Shown: positions 1 through 5,836, numbered from the stretch's first letter. The stretch: DNA of 6,003 nucleotides from Verrucomicrobiota bacterium (GCA_005887855.1 VBQB01000019.1:1-6003); one strand, 5' to 3'. Made by a program: numbers and translations. The notes: generated by a model not told the origin, from the sequence alone.

Positions 1-1892
1 AGATCTTGAGATGTGTTCTTATAACGCTGCGTTGACGTGCGCGAGATCACTTTGAGATCCCTAATCTTGGAAAGGCGAGTAAGAATCTCATCTTGGACGC
101 CGTCAGTGAAATAAGCGTTCGATTTGTCTTCACTGCGATTCTGAAATGGCAGAACGGCGATGGATTTTTCATTTGGTGATGGCGCCGGAGCGACGAAGAA
201 AAAAGAGTAGGCAAACGCCGCGGCCGCCAAGATCGCCACCAGGGTGAGTAACATCCCCCGCTTGTGACGTTTGATTTTGCTGACGATAGATTCGGCACGC
301 GCTTTGGTCTGCGGCGAGGAGCCTTCCGCTTCCAGTTCCCCCTTGAGATTGCGGAGGTCGGCGAGCATCTCATTAATCGTCTGGTAACGCTCATCACTGT
401 TTTTACGCAAAGCCTTTTGCAGAATGGATTCGAGTTTGAGCGGAACATCCGACAACACGCCGGATAAAGGTGGTGGCTCCGTCGTTAGGATGGAGGCGAT
501 GCAATCGCTCGGCGTCTCGCCCGGGAACGGCGGGATCCCTCCAACCACCTCGTAGAGTACCACGCCCAGGCTCCAAATATCCGAGCGCGCGTCCACCTTC
601 TGGCCGCGCGTCTGTTCCGGAGACATATAGCGCCCCGTGCCTAACACTAACCCCGGTCGCGTTTGCAGCACCGCCGTTGTTCCGACCTCATAATGGTCCG
701 ATGCCGGCCTTTGCTCGGTCAGTTTCGCAATCCCGAAGTCGAGCACCTTCGCGTATCCGTCCGGTCGCAGCATGATGTTCTCCGGTTTGATGTCGCGGTG
801 CACGACGCCGGTTTCGTGCGCGGCAGCCAGCGCCGAGGCCACTTGCACGGCAATTTCCAGCGCGGCGTGCAGATTCATCTTCCCGCACGCGAGCGACGCG
901 CGCAGCGTCATGCCCTCGATGAACTCCGTCGCGATGAATTGCCGGTTTCCCTCAGCGCCGATCTCGTAAACCGTAAGAATGTTCGGATGATTCAAGGCCG
1001 AGGCAGCGCGCGCCTCACTTTTGAACCGGCTTAGTTGCGTCTCGTCCGCCGTCAAATGCTCTGGGAGAAGCTTGAGCGCAACCTTGCGCCCGAGTCGCTC
1101 GTCTCGCGCCAGATAGACTTCGCCCATCCCGCCCATCCCGAGCAACGATTCAATCCAGTAGTGACCGATCGATTGACCGATCAGATCGCCCGTCGGCTCG
1201 TCAATCAGAAGCTCGGGAGCGACTTCGAAGGCCGGTGATTCGATAAAATCACCCGATCGCTCGTGAGACTTGACCATCGCCTCCACTTGTTTGCGCAAGC
1301 TCTCGTCGCCGTGGCATTCTTCGCCGAGAAACGAGGCGCGCTCTTCCGACGGACGCGCGATGGTCGCATGATAGATGTCAGTGATTCGACCCCAGCGCCC
1401 AGGTTCCATTAACATTCTTCTCCGCTCAGCGCGGCGTAAAGCCATGCTTTCGCTGCGCTCCAGTCTCGCGAAGGCGGCGAGATTTTCCAGCGCTTCATCC
1501 AGCGCGAGCAATTCCGCCGCCCGCGTCTCCGTGACTAGCGCTGCCTCGTCCAGCGTCACCTTCTGCACTGCGCCGCCGCGTTTAAGCGCATGGCGCTGGC
1601 GCGCGTGATCAACCATGATGCGTCGCATTAGTTGCGCGGCGACGGCGAAAAAGTGTGGCCGGTTTTGCCAGCGTGGATGTGTCTTGTCCACAAACTGAAG
1701 GTACGCCTCGTTGACGAGCGCGGTGGTTTGCAAGGTGTGCCCCTCTCCTTCGCGGCTCATATAATGGTGCGCCAGGCGATGCAGTTCGGGCTGCACCAAC
1801 GGAATCAGCTTATCGAGCGCGGCCGTGTCTCCGCTGCTCCAGTCCACCAGAAGCTGCGTGACCTGTTGTTGCGCTGATGAGGCCGCCGCCAT
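1..1892 (-). CDS. Membrane-anchored Ser/Thr protein kinase, in-frame with an upstream sigma-factor remnant; C-terminus beyond window
   Basis: One open frame of 630 codons runs from ATG 1892 off the left edge. The kinase proper probably starts at ATG 1409 (codon 162; MEPGRW, the usual start of this family). Numbered from there: a family N-terminal region (1-80); the glycine loop GMGGMGEVY (91-99); the ATP-binding lysine in VALKLL (K113); the catalytic loop HRDIKPEN (204-211); DFG (224-226); the activation segment GTGRYMSPEQ (257-266); and DARSDIWSLG. All catalytic residues are present, so it should be an active Hanks-type kinase. A basic stretch (KIKRHKRG) precedes a membrane helix at about 386-406. 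After the helix comes an IAVLPFQNRS segment (from 417), the start of the TolB/FlgO-like region that often precedes TPR repeats. The kinase is inferred to be cytoplasmic, with an extracytoplasmic C-terminal sensor. Codons 1-161 of the full frame are the sigma remnant described separately. Whether the fusion or only the 1409 product is made cannot be told from sequence. Confidence 0.9.
   Translation of the reverse strand, partial: MAAASSAQQQVTQLLVDWSSGDTAALDKLIPLVQPELHRLAHHYMSREGEGHTLQTTALVNEAYLQFVDKTHPRWQNRPHFFAVAAQLMRRIMVDHARQRHALKRGGAVQKVTLDEAALVTETRAAELLALDEALENLAAFARLERSESMALRRAERRRMLMEPGRWGRITDIYHATIARPSEERASFLGEECHGDESLRKQVEAMVKSHERSGDFIESPAFEVAPELLIDEPTGDLIGQSIGHYWIESLLGMGGMGEVYLARDERLGRKVALKLLPEHLTADETQLSRFKSEARAASALNHPNILTVYEIGAEGNRQFIATEFIEGMTLRASLACGKMNLHAALEIAVQVASALAAAHETGVVHRDIKPENIMLRPDGYAKVLDFGIAKLTEQRPASDHYEVGTTAVLQTRPGLVLGTGRYMSPEQTRGQKVDARSDIWSLGVVLYEVVGGIPPFPGETPSDCIASILTTEPPPLSGVLSDVPLKLESILQKALRKNSDERYQTINEMLADLRNLKGELEAEGSSPQTKARAESIVSKIKRHKRGMLLTLVAILAAAAFAYSFFFVAPAPSPNEKSIAVLPFQNRSEDKSNAYFTDGVQDEILTRLSKIRDLKVISRTSTQRYKNTSQD
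1409..1423 (-). promoter_or_regulatory. Internal ribosome binding site and TAATG coupling for the kinase start
   Basis: On the minus strand GGAGAAGA (1423-1416) lies directly before ATG 1415 and about 10 bases (from the GGAG core) before ATG 1409. The stop of the displaced sigma C-terminal frame (TAA 1411-1409) shares its last A with ATG 1409. This is a classic coupled arrangement and supports 1409 as the ancestral kinase start. It also means that the kinase could still be translated alone despite the open frame upstream. Confidence 0.55.
1409..1892 (-). pseudogene. ECF sigma factor remnant: region 2 kept, region 4 deleted, frame shifted
   Basis: The first 140 codons encode an ECF sigma factor of the subgroup usually paired with Pkn kinases. 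Recognisable blocks are LLVDWSSGD (14-22), HTLQTTALVNEAYLQFVD (52-69) and RPHFFAVAAQLMRRIMVDHA (78-97), that is, region 2 with core-polymerase and -10 contacts. Full-length relatives are about 185-190 residues. Here the conserved stretch after LDEALENLAA (131-140), which should contain region 4.1 and most of the helix-turn-helix, is missing. Reading the +1 frame from about 1471 gives RDWSAAKAWLYAALSGEEC followed by TAA at 1411-1409, the typical end of this sigma family. An internal deletion of about 100 bases, not a multiple of three, explains both observations. In frame 0 the reading continues into the kinase. The ATG at 1892 has no clear Shine-Dalgarno sequence. Loss of region 4 should abolish -35 recognition, so I call it a broken gene, although a fused product could still be made. 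Confidence 0.82.
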
Positions 1893-2114
1893 ACCCACAC
1901 CATATTAATGTGTTGGATCGTGCCGGTCGAGAACCCATTATTTTAACGCTTTCGGCGACTCCTTGCTTATTCGTTGCATTGCATGCGCGGAAAATTTTCC
2001 GGCCGAAATGGTGGGTTTGGGCCGCAGCTTCCGCTTTAGGAGATAGAAGCACATTCATGCCGGCACGAAAAAACAGACGCACCGGACAGATGTCACAACC
2101 TGAAAAGGAAAATT
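1893..2114. promoter_or_regulatory. Divergent intergenic region between two sigma-factor loci
   Basis: This 222-base gap must carry the promoters for the minus-strand sigma/kinase unit and the plus-strand sigma operon. I can define neither promoter with confidence. On the minus strand a TAAAAT box lies near 1945-1940, but it has no matching TTGACA-like element at proper spacing. No clear ECF-type GGAAC element is seen on the plus strand. Two symmetrical sites stand out: the perfect palindrome at 1988-2001 (separate entry), and an imperfect one with ACAC (1897-1900) and GTGT (1910-1913) flanking ATTAAT, next to the minus-strand ATG. Confidence 0.45.
1988..2001. repeat. Perfect 14-base palindrome, possible operator
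   Basis: CGGAAAATTTTCCG reads the same on both strands with no spacer. It lies roughly midway between the two divergent sigma genes (97 bases from one ATG, 114 from the other). That is a suitable place for a dimeric repressor or activator acting on one or both promoters. With no loop it is better suited to protein binding than to an RNA hairpin. No known regulator consensus is claimed. Confidence 0.4.
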
Positions 2115-2786
2115 ATGAAAACAACTGATTTGATCAAAGACTCCCTTAACCACTCGTCTGAGCGACGCGGTTTTCTTCAAAATGCTTCCGAGACGGAAGA
2201 TTTTGAATCCGACTCGAAGATTGTGAAGATCGTCGTAGTCAAGAAGCGCGAAGAAAGCCACGCTGAAAAAGAGGACTTGATCTCTTTTGAAGCGATGATG
2301 CTGCCTCATCTTGATGCGGCGCACAATTTAGCGAAATGGCTGCTTCGCAACGAACAGGATGTGGAGGATGTGGTGCAAGAGGCGTTTCTGCGCGCGTTTA
2401 AATCGTTCAGTGGATTCCATGGTTCCAATGGCCGAGCCTGGTTGTTGACGATTGTCCGAAACACCTCCTACACCTTGCTAAAAAACAACAAAGCAGTTGA
2501 TCTCACCACGACTTTTGATGAAGAAATACACGCGCTCGGCTACGACTCTGTGAGCCCGGCGACGATCCTAGAGCACAGTGAAGACGCGAAACTAATTAGG
2601 GAAGCAATGGATGAATTGCCTGCGGAATTCCGTGAGATCTTGACGTTGCGATACCAGGAAGGTCTCTCCTACAAGGAAATAGCCGACATCGCGCAAATTC
2701 CGCCGGGTACGGTCATGTCACGGCTTGCCCGCGCGCGCCCCAAGCTCAAGGAATGTTTGGCGGCTCGGATCGGTAAGGAGAAGTAA
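2115..2786 (+). CDS. ECF (RpoE-like) RNA polymerase sigma factor
   Basis: This 223-residue sigma-70 family protein is apparently intact. Region 2 spans about 57-125, with FEAMMLPHLDAAHNLAKWL (58-76), the region 2.2 core DVEDVVQEAFLRAF (82-95) and RAWLLTIVRNTSYTLL (107-122). A short linker follows. Region 4 spans about 160-212, with LPAEFREILTLRYQEGLSYKEIA as two blocks (168-190) and the recognition helix PPGTVMSRLARARPKL (196-211). The start at ATG 2115 is backed by AAGGAA six bases upstream. The protein has an unusually long, charged N-terminus of about 56 residues before region 2. A GTG at codon 37 could be an alternative start but lacks a good ribosome binding site. The role is promoter recognition by core polymerase, usually under control of a downstream anti-sigma factor. 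That partner gene begins one base after this stop but is truncated. The target regulon cannot be deduced. Confidence 0.93.
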   Translation: MKTTDLIKDSLNHSSERRGFLQNASETEDFESDSKIVKIVVVKKREESHAEKEDLISFEAMMLPHLDAAHNLAKWLLRNEQDVEDVVQEAFLRAFKSFSGFHGSNGRAWLLTIVRNTSYTLLKNNKAVDLTTTFDEEIHALGYDSVSPATILEHSEDAKLIREAMDELPAEFREILTLRYQEGLSYKEIADIAQIPPGTVMSRLARARPKLKECLAARIGKEK

Positions 2787-2787
2787 G

Positions 2788-3210
2788 ATGAAGTGCGAAG
2801 AAGCTACAAAACTAATGGATGGTTATCTGGATGGAGAACTGGATCCGATTACCAACCAAACGCCGCGCTGTGGGCCGACGTCCGAGCGCGGCGTTTTTGC
2901 AAAGACAAGGGTTCGAAAAGCAGCAACCGCAAAGCAGGAATTGCGGGAAATTACCGCAGCTCGCGCTCTGATCCGAAGGATATCGGGAATAAAATCCAGC
3001 CGAATCAGTAAAGACAGGTGTGAGGCAACCTGCCAAGTAACCAAACCAAAAACCAATATTATGTCCGATTACATTTCTCACGACGACGAACACGACGGAA
3101 TCCATCGCCGCGGCTTTCTCCACTGCATGGCCTGGGTCGGCACGGGCCTGCTTTGGACCATAAGCGGCCATCTCATCAGCGAACAACAACTCAACCTGAA
3201 CCTTAATTAA
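2788..3210 (+). CDS. Chimeric ORF: anti-sigma N-terminal fragment joined to a Tat-signal fragment; probably a decayed gene
   Basis: ATG 2788 follows the sigma stop by one base and has AAGGAG (2775-2780) seven bases upstream, so initiation here is well supported. Residues 1-24 begin MKCEEATKLMDGYLDGELDP, a typical start of zinc-binding anti-sigma factors encoded behind ECF sigma genes. The expected continuation with the HxxxCxxC zinc motif, and any membrane segment of an anti-sigma factor, are absent. Residues 25-91 match nothing I recognise and are basic and low in hydrophobic residues; their first codons are simply the stem and loop of a transcription terminator. Residues 92-140 resemble a twin-arginine signal sequence (separate entry). 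The 140-codon frame has no internal stop. I infer a deletion or rearrangement product that cannot act as a normal anti-sigma factor. It could instead be a short leader-like ORF. Most transcripts would end at the hairpin inside it. Confidence 0.6.
   Translation: MKCEEATKLMDGYLDGELDPITNQTPRCGPTSERGVFAKTRVRKAATAKQELREITAARALIRRISGIKSSRISKDRCEATCQVTKPKTNIMSDYISHDDEHDGIHRRGFLHCMAWVGTGLLWTISGHLISEQQLNLNLN
2858..2898 (+). terminator. Strong intrinsic (rho-independent) terminator inside the anti-sigma ORF
   Basis: A perfect 12-base-pair stem pairs AAACGCCGCGCT (2858-2869) with AGCGCGGCGTTT (2885-2896), with a 15-base loop and a T run at 2894-2898. The GC-rich stem followed by five Ts fits an intrinsic terminator for plus-strand transcription. 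It begins at the point where anti-sigma similarity stops (codon 24 ends at 2859). It would limit read-through from the sigma gene into everything downstream. Confidence 0.82.
3061..3210 (+). pseudogene. Truncated Tat signal peptide, probably the 5' end of a metallophosphoesterase-like gene
   Basis: From ATG 3061 a 49-residue stretch has a histidine/aspartate-rich start, then GIHRRGFLHCMAWVGTGLLW (13-32). This is a twin-arginine motif (R16 R17) followed by a hydrophobic core. From memory, the RRGFLxCMAWxGTGxLW pattern is typical of Tat-exported metallophosphoesterases encoded near ECF sigma/anti-sigma pairs. The match is from recall, not from a search. The frame ends after SEQQLNLNLN with TAA, before any phosphoesterase metal-binding motif. 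No continuation is obvious in the other frames. No Shine-Dalgarno sequence precedes 3061. The segment is in frame with the anti-sigma fragment, so it may be read only as the C-terminus of that chimera. Alternatively it could be a small Tat-signal peptide of unknown role. Confidence 0.55.
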
Positions 3211-3214
3211 ACCT

Positions 3215-3997
3215 ATGCAATCCATAAATATCATGAAAAGACATTGGCTCTCGCTGGCGATCGCCAGCTTTGGGTTAACACTCATTTTCAACCCAGTGGC
3301 TGCTTCAGCTGCTCCGCAGGTATTCGAAGCGTCCGGTGTCACTCCAAACGATATCCTGAACACGGTAACCGCCTTCAGGAATTTTTTGGGAGACAACAAC
3401 GGAATAGGCGGCACATTTCCCACTGGCCGCCGTGAGATCAACTGGGACGGGGTTCCAGATGCTTTCTCCGCACCAAACCTGATGCCGGCGAATTTCTTCA
3501 ACAGCAACTCGCCGCGCGGGGCCCTATTCTTCACTCTAGGAACGGGATTCCAGGTTAGCGCCAACAGTGTCAACCCAACAAACACTCCGGTCAGATTTGG
3601 AAATATCCACCCTGTCTATCCCGCGCTCTTTAGCACGTTCAGTCCCCAGAGGCTCTTCAGCGCCTTGGATAGCAACATCACGGAAACACTTTTCTTTATA
3701 CCTGGAACTACACAATCGGCAACGAGCAAGGGGTTCGGCGCCGTATTCACCGATGTGAATGTTGGCAATAGCACAAAGATCGAATACTTCGATGTTAACG
3801 GTAATCTGCTGTTTAGCGGGAACGTATTGCCCGGACCTACCAGTCGCGGAAGCCTCTCGTTCTTGGGAGTCGGGTTTGACACAGCTAATGTTTTTTTGGT
3901 CCGAATTACCTCTGGCAATCGCATCTTGAAAACACCCAACCGGGATGTCGTCGTCATGGATGACTTCATCTACGGCGAACCACAGGCTTTGCCATAG
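3215..3997 (+). CDS. Secreted protein of an uncharacterised conserved family
   Basis: A 260-residue protein, or 254 if it starts at ATG 3233. The second start gives a textbook signal peptide (MKRHWLSLAIASFGLTLIF), with likely cleavage after ASA (residue 32 of the longer form). Neither start has a convincing Shine-Dalgarno sequence. The mature part contains blocks I recall from conserved hypothetical exported proteins: AFRNFLGDNNG (53-63), GRREINWDGVPD (71-82), GFGAVFTDV (173-181), IEYFD (189-193), SFLGVGFD (215-222) and DVVVMDDFIYGEP (244-256). The composition (Gly, Asn, Asp, Ser, aromatic, no cysteine after the signal) suggests an all-beta extracytoplasmic domain, possibly of jelly-roll type. 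There is no C-terminal sorting or anchor motif. The function is unknown. It precedes another secreted protein by 48 bases, so the two may share a transcript. Confidence 0.85.
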   Translation: MQSINIMKRHWLSLAIASFGLTLIFNPVAASAAPQVFEASGVTPNDILNTVTAFRNFLGDNNGIGGTFPTGRREINWDGVPDAFSAPNLMPANFFNSNSPRGALFFTLGTGFQVSANSVNPTNTPVRFGNIHPVYPALFSTFSPQRLFSALDSNITETLFFIPGTTQSATSKGFGAVFTDVNVGNSTKIEYFDVNGNLLFSGNVLPGPTSRGSLSFLGVGFDTANVFLVRITSGNRILKTPNRDVVVMDDFIYGEPQALP

Positions 3998-4033
3998 GCC
4001 GCGTACAGGACCCATTAGAATACACAGACAAAG

Positions 4034-4048
4034 AGGAGATCTCCTATG
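4034..4048 (+). promoter_or_regulatory. Shine-Dalgarno sequence within a perfect palindrome
   Basis: GAGGAG (4033-4038) lies seven bases before ATG 4046 and fixes that start. AGGAGATCTCCT (4034-4045) is a perfect 12-base palindrome directly abutting the ATG. As RNA, AGGA could pair with TCCT over a four-base GATC loop, a weak stem that would hide the ribosome binding site. Whether this regulates translation is speculative. Confidence 0.5.
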
Positions 4049-5722
4049 AAACCTATGAAAAAAACGACAGCTTCTCAATCCGCATTCTTTAATCCACGCA
4101 TCGTACTTGGTTTTGTGCTTTGCTCACTCTGCGTCCTCCTGGCGCTGCTTGGGTTTAATGTTAACTCAACTTCGTCCGCCTTGGCCGCGGTACCAGATCA
4201 AGGAAATGGCCAGCCCATCGTCGGTGCCTCATATAAGAACGACGTCTCGCCGGCGCTCCGCGATGTGGCGCAGGGATGGCCCCCCCAATTCAAGCCACAA
4301 CACGAGGCTGCTGAGAACCCGAAGATCCCCAATAACCACCAGGATAGCCCTGACACGGTGGTCGAAGATAAATTCATCTCGGAGCTAGCCCTCCAGACAC
4401 CGCATATACCTGGCCCCATTCTCAACTTTAACGGCATTCGCTTTCCCGGCGTTGGATGTAACTGCGCCCCGCCGGATACCAATGGGTCGGTGGGAACAAC
4501 GCAGTTCGTTCAGATCGTAAATGAGGGTTATCAGGTCTTTAATAAGACCACGGGGAATTCGGTGTTGGGACCAAACAGCCTCGCGTCACTCTGGAGTGGC
4601 TTTGGCGGTGCCTGCGAGAACTTCGGCTTCGGCGACCCAACGGTGGTCTTTGACAAGATCGCTAATCGTTGGGTCATCACCCAATTCGCGAGCAGGAACG
4701 GCAACATCCCGATCACTGACTATTGCGTCGCAGTCTCCACTACTGACGATGCCACCGGCGCATACAACCGTTATGGCTTTCACCTTAGCAATAACTTCAT
4801 CGACTATCCGAAGCTTGGTGTTTGGCCCGACGCCTATTATCTGAGCATTAACTTATTCAACTCATCCGGCACAGCATTTCTTGGTCCGCAGCCTTTCGCC
4901 TTCGACCGCGCGAAAATGGTAGCCGGTATGCCGGCTACCTTTATTACGTTTCCACCATTGGGCTCCAGTCACGCTCCATTTTTGCCTTCCGACCTGGACG
5001 GTAAGATAAAGCCGCCGGCCGGTGCGCCGAACACATACGTGGAATGGCCTGCAAACGGTACTTACAACGTATACCACTTCCACGTGAACTTTGTCACGCC
5101 AACAAACTCGACCTTTACTCTCTTCGCGAGCCCGCCCGCCGCACCCTTTACGCAGCTTTGCCCTACCACTCGCGCTTGCGTGCCTCAGTTGGGGGCAGGC
5201 GGATCCAGCAGCTTAGATGGGATTGGTGACCGATTAATGTATCGACTGGCCTACCGACGTTTTGGGGATGGACACGAATCGTTGGTTGGAAATTATACGG
5301 TGAAATCGAACAATGTCGCGGCCGTCCGCTGGTTCGAGCTCCGCCGTGTGACGGCCGGACCGGTAAGGGTCTTTCAGGAGAGCACCCACCAGCCTGACGC
5401 AACCTCGCGTTGGATGGGCAGTGCGGCGATGGATAAGTTCGGCAATCTGGTCATCGGCTTTAGCGCTTCCAGCCCTACCATCCATCCGCAGATTCGCTAC
5501 GCCGGGCGACTGGCAACCGATCCACTAAACACTCTCGCTCAGGGTGAAGCCCATCTCTTTAACGGAGCGGGTAGCCAGCTCGACACCGGTAACCGTTGGG
5601 GCGATTACAGCTCAATGGCCATTGATCCGGTGGACGACAGCACCTTCTGGTACACCACCGAATACTATAATACAAACAGCAGTTTCAACTGGCGCACGCG
5701 GATCGGCAGTTTTCACTTCTAG
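4046..5722 (+). CDS. Large secreted protein of an uncharacterised conserved family, probable beta-propeller-like fold
   Basis: A 558-residue protein with a long N-terminus, a hydrophobic helix (18-37) and a likely signal-peptidase site after ALA (45-47). Residues 48-120 are proline- and charge-rich. The conserved part begins at GVGCNCAPPDTNGSVGTTQF (135-154). It continues with LWSGFGGACE (182-191), GDPTVVFDKIANRWVITQF (196-214), DYPKLGVWPDAYYLS (253-267), FAFDRAKM (284-291), LPSDLDG (313-319), LMYRLAYRRFGDGHESLV (397-414), SRWMGSAAMD (454-463), GNRWGDYSSMAIDPVDDSTFW (split at 515-535) and TRIGSFHF at the very end. I recall this pattern from exported hypothetical proteins of Acidobacteriota and similar soil bacteria. 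The recurring short D-x-x-x-N-R-W/aromatic units suggest repeated beta blades. Six cysteines in the exported part (138, 140, 190, 227, 372, 378) could form disulfides. No catalytic motif is recognised. The start is secured by a strong ribosome binding site. Confidence 0.88.
   Translation: MKPMKKTTASQSAFFNPRIVLGFVLCSLCVLLALLGFNVNSTSSALAAVPDQGNGQPIVGASYKNDVSPALRDVAQGWPPQFKPQHEAAENPKIPNNHQDSPDTVVEDKFISELALQTPHIPGPILNFNGIRFPGVGCNCAPPDTNGSVGTTQFVQIVNEGYQVFNKTTGNSVLGPNSLASLWSGFGGACENFGFGDPTVVFDKIANRWVITQFASRNGNIPITDYCVAVSTTDDATGAYNRYGFHLSNNFIDYPKLGVWPDAYYLSINLFNSSGTAFLGPQPFAFDRAKMVAGMPATFITFPPLGSSHAPFLPSDLDGKIKPPAGAPNTYVEWPANGTYNVYHFHVNFVTPTNSTFTLFASPPAAPFTQLCPTTRACVPQLGAGGSSSLDGIGDRLMYRLAYRRFGDGHESLVGNYTVKSNNVAAVRWFELRRVTAGPVRVFQESTHQPDATSRWMGSAAMDKFGNLVIGFSASSPTIHPQIRYAGRLATDPLNTLAQGEAHLFNGAGSQLDTGNRWGDYSSMAIDPVDDSTFWYTTEYYNTNSSFNWRTRIGSFHF
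4918..4939 (+). repeat. Perfect intragenic hairpin (9-bp stem, 4-base loop)
   Basis: GGTAGCCGG (4918-4926) pairs perfectly with CCGGCTACC (4931-4939) around the loop TATG, followed by TTTATTA. The element lies inside the coding sequence of the 558-residue secreted protein, at codons for VAGMPAT (292-298). It resembles a weak terminator or pause hairpin, but the T run is broken and coding constraint alone may explain it. Confidence 0.4.
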
Positions 5723-5836
5723 TAATTCGCCAAAATATCACCATTTCGGAGTTAGAAATCTCGGCCTATAGCCACTTGACCTGAGTAGGAGCCAACAACG
5801 AGGTGTAGCGAGCGACCATCGCATCGAGATAAACAA
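5723..5836. other. Short intergenic gap without a recognised element
   Basis: These 114 bases separate the secreted-protein gene from the methyltransferase. I see no convincing terminator after 5722, no clear -35/-10 pair, no RNA gene and no good Shine-Dalgarno sequence directly before ATG 5837. The sequence ATTTCGGAG...AAATCTCGG (5742-5764) is only an imperfect repeat. Confidence 0.4.

Noticed and set aside
1162..1182. Direct repeat TGACCGATC at 1162-1170 and 1174-1182
   Set aside because: It lies inside the kinase gene and encodes the repeated residues of IGQSIGH, which is ordinary family sequence.
1940..1945. TAAAAT as a -10 box for the minus-strand sigma/kinase unit
   Set aside because: No acceptable -35 element lies 16-18 bases upstream, and the region is AT-rich enough for a chance match.
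1877..2128. Plus-strand 83-codon ORF across the divergent intergenic region
   Set aside because: It overlaps both flanking genes, has no ribosome binding site and encodes no recognisable domain.
2166..2180. RRGFLQ near the N-terminus of the plus-strand sigma factor as a Tat motif
   Set aside because: No hydrophobic core follows and the protein is a cytoplasmic sigma factor, so the resemblance to the RRGFL of the downstream Tat fragment is taken as chance.
2812..3585. Long minus-strand ORF of 257 codons opposite the chimeric ORF and the first secreted protein
   Set aside because: It is antisense to a protein with a clear signal peptide and family motifs, and its translation shows no domain.
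3536..4078. Minus-strand 180-codon ORF opposite the first secreted protein
   Set aside because: It is a shadow of the well-supported plus-strand gene; no start signal or family pattern is seen.
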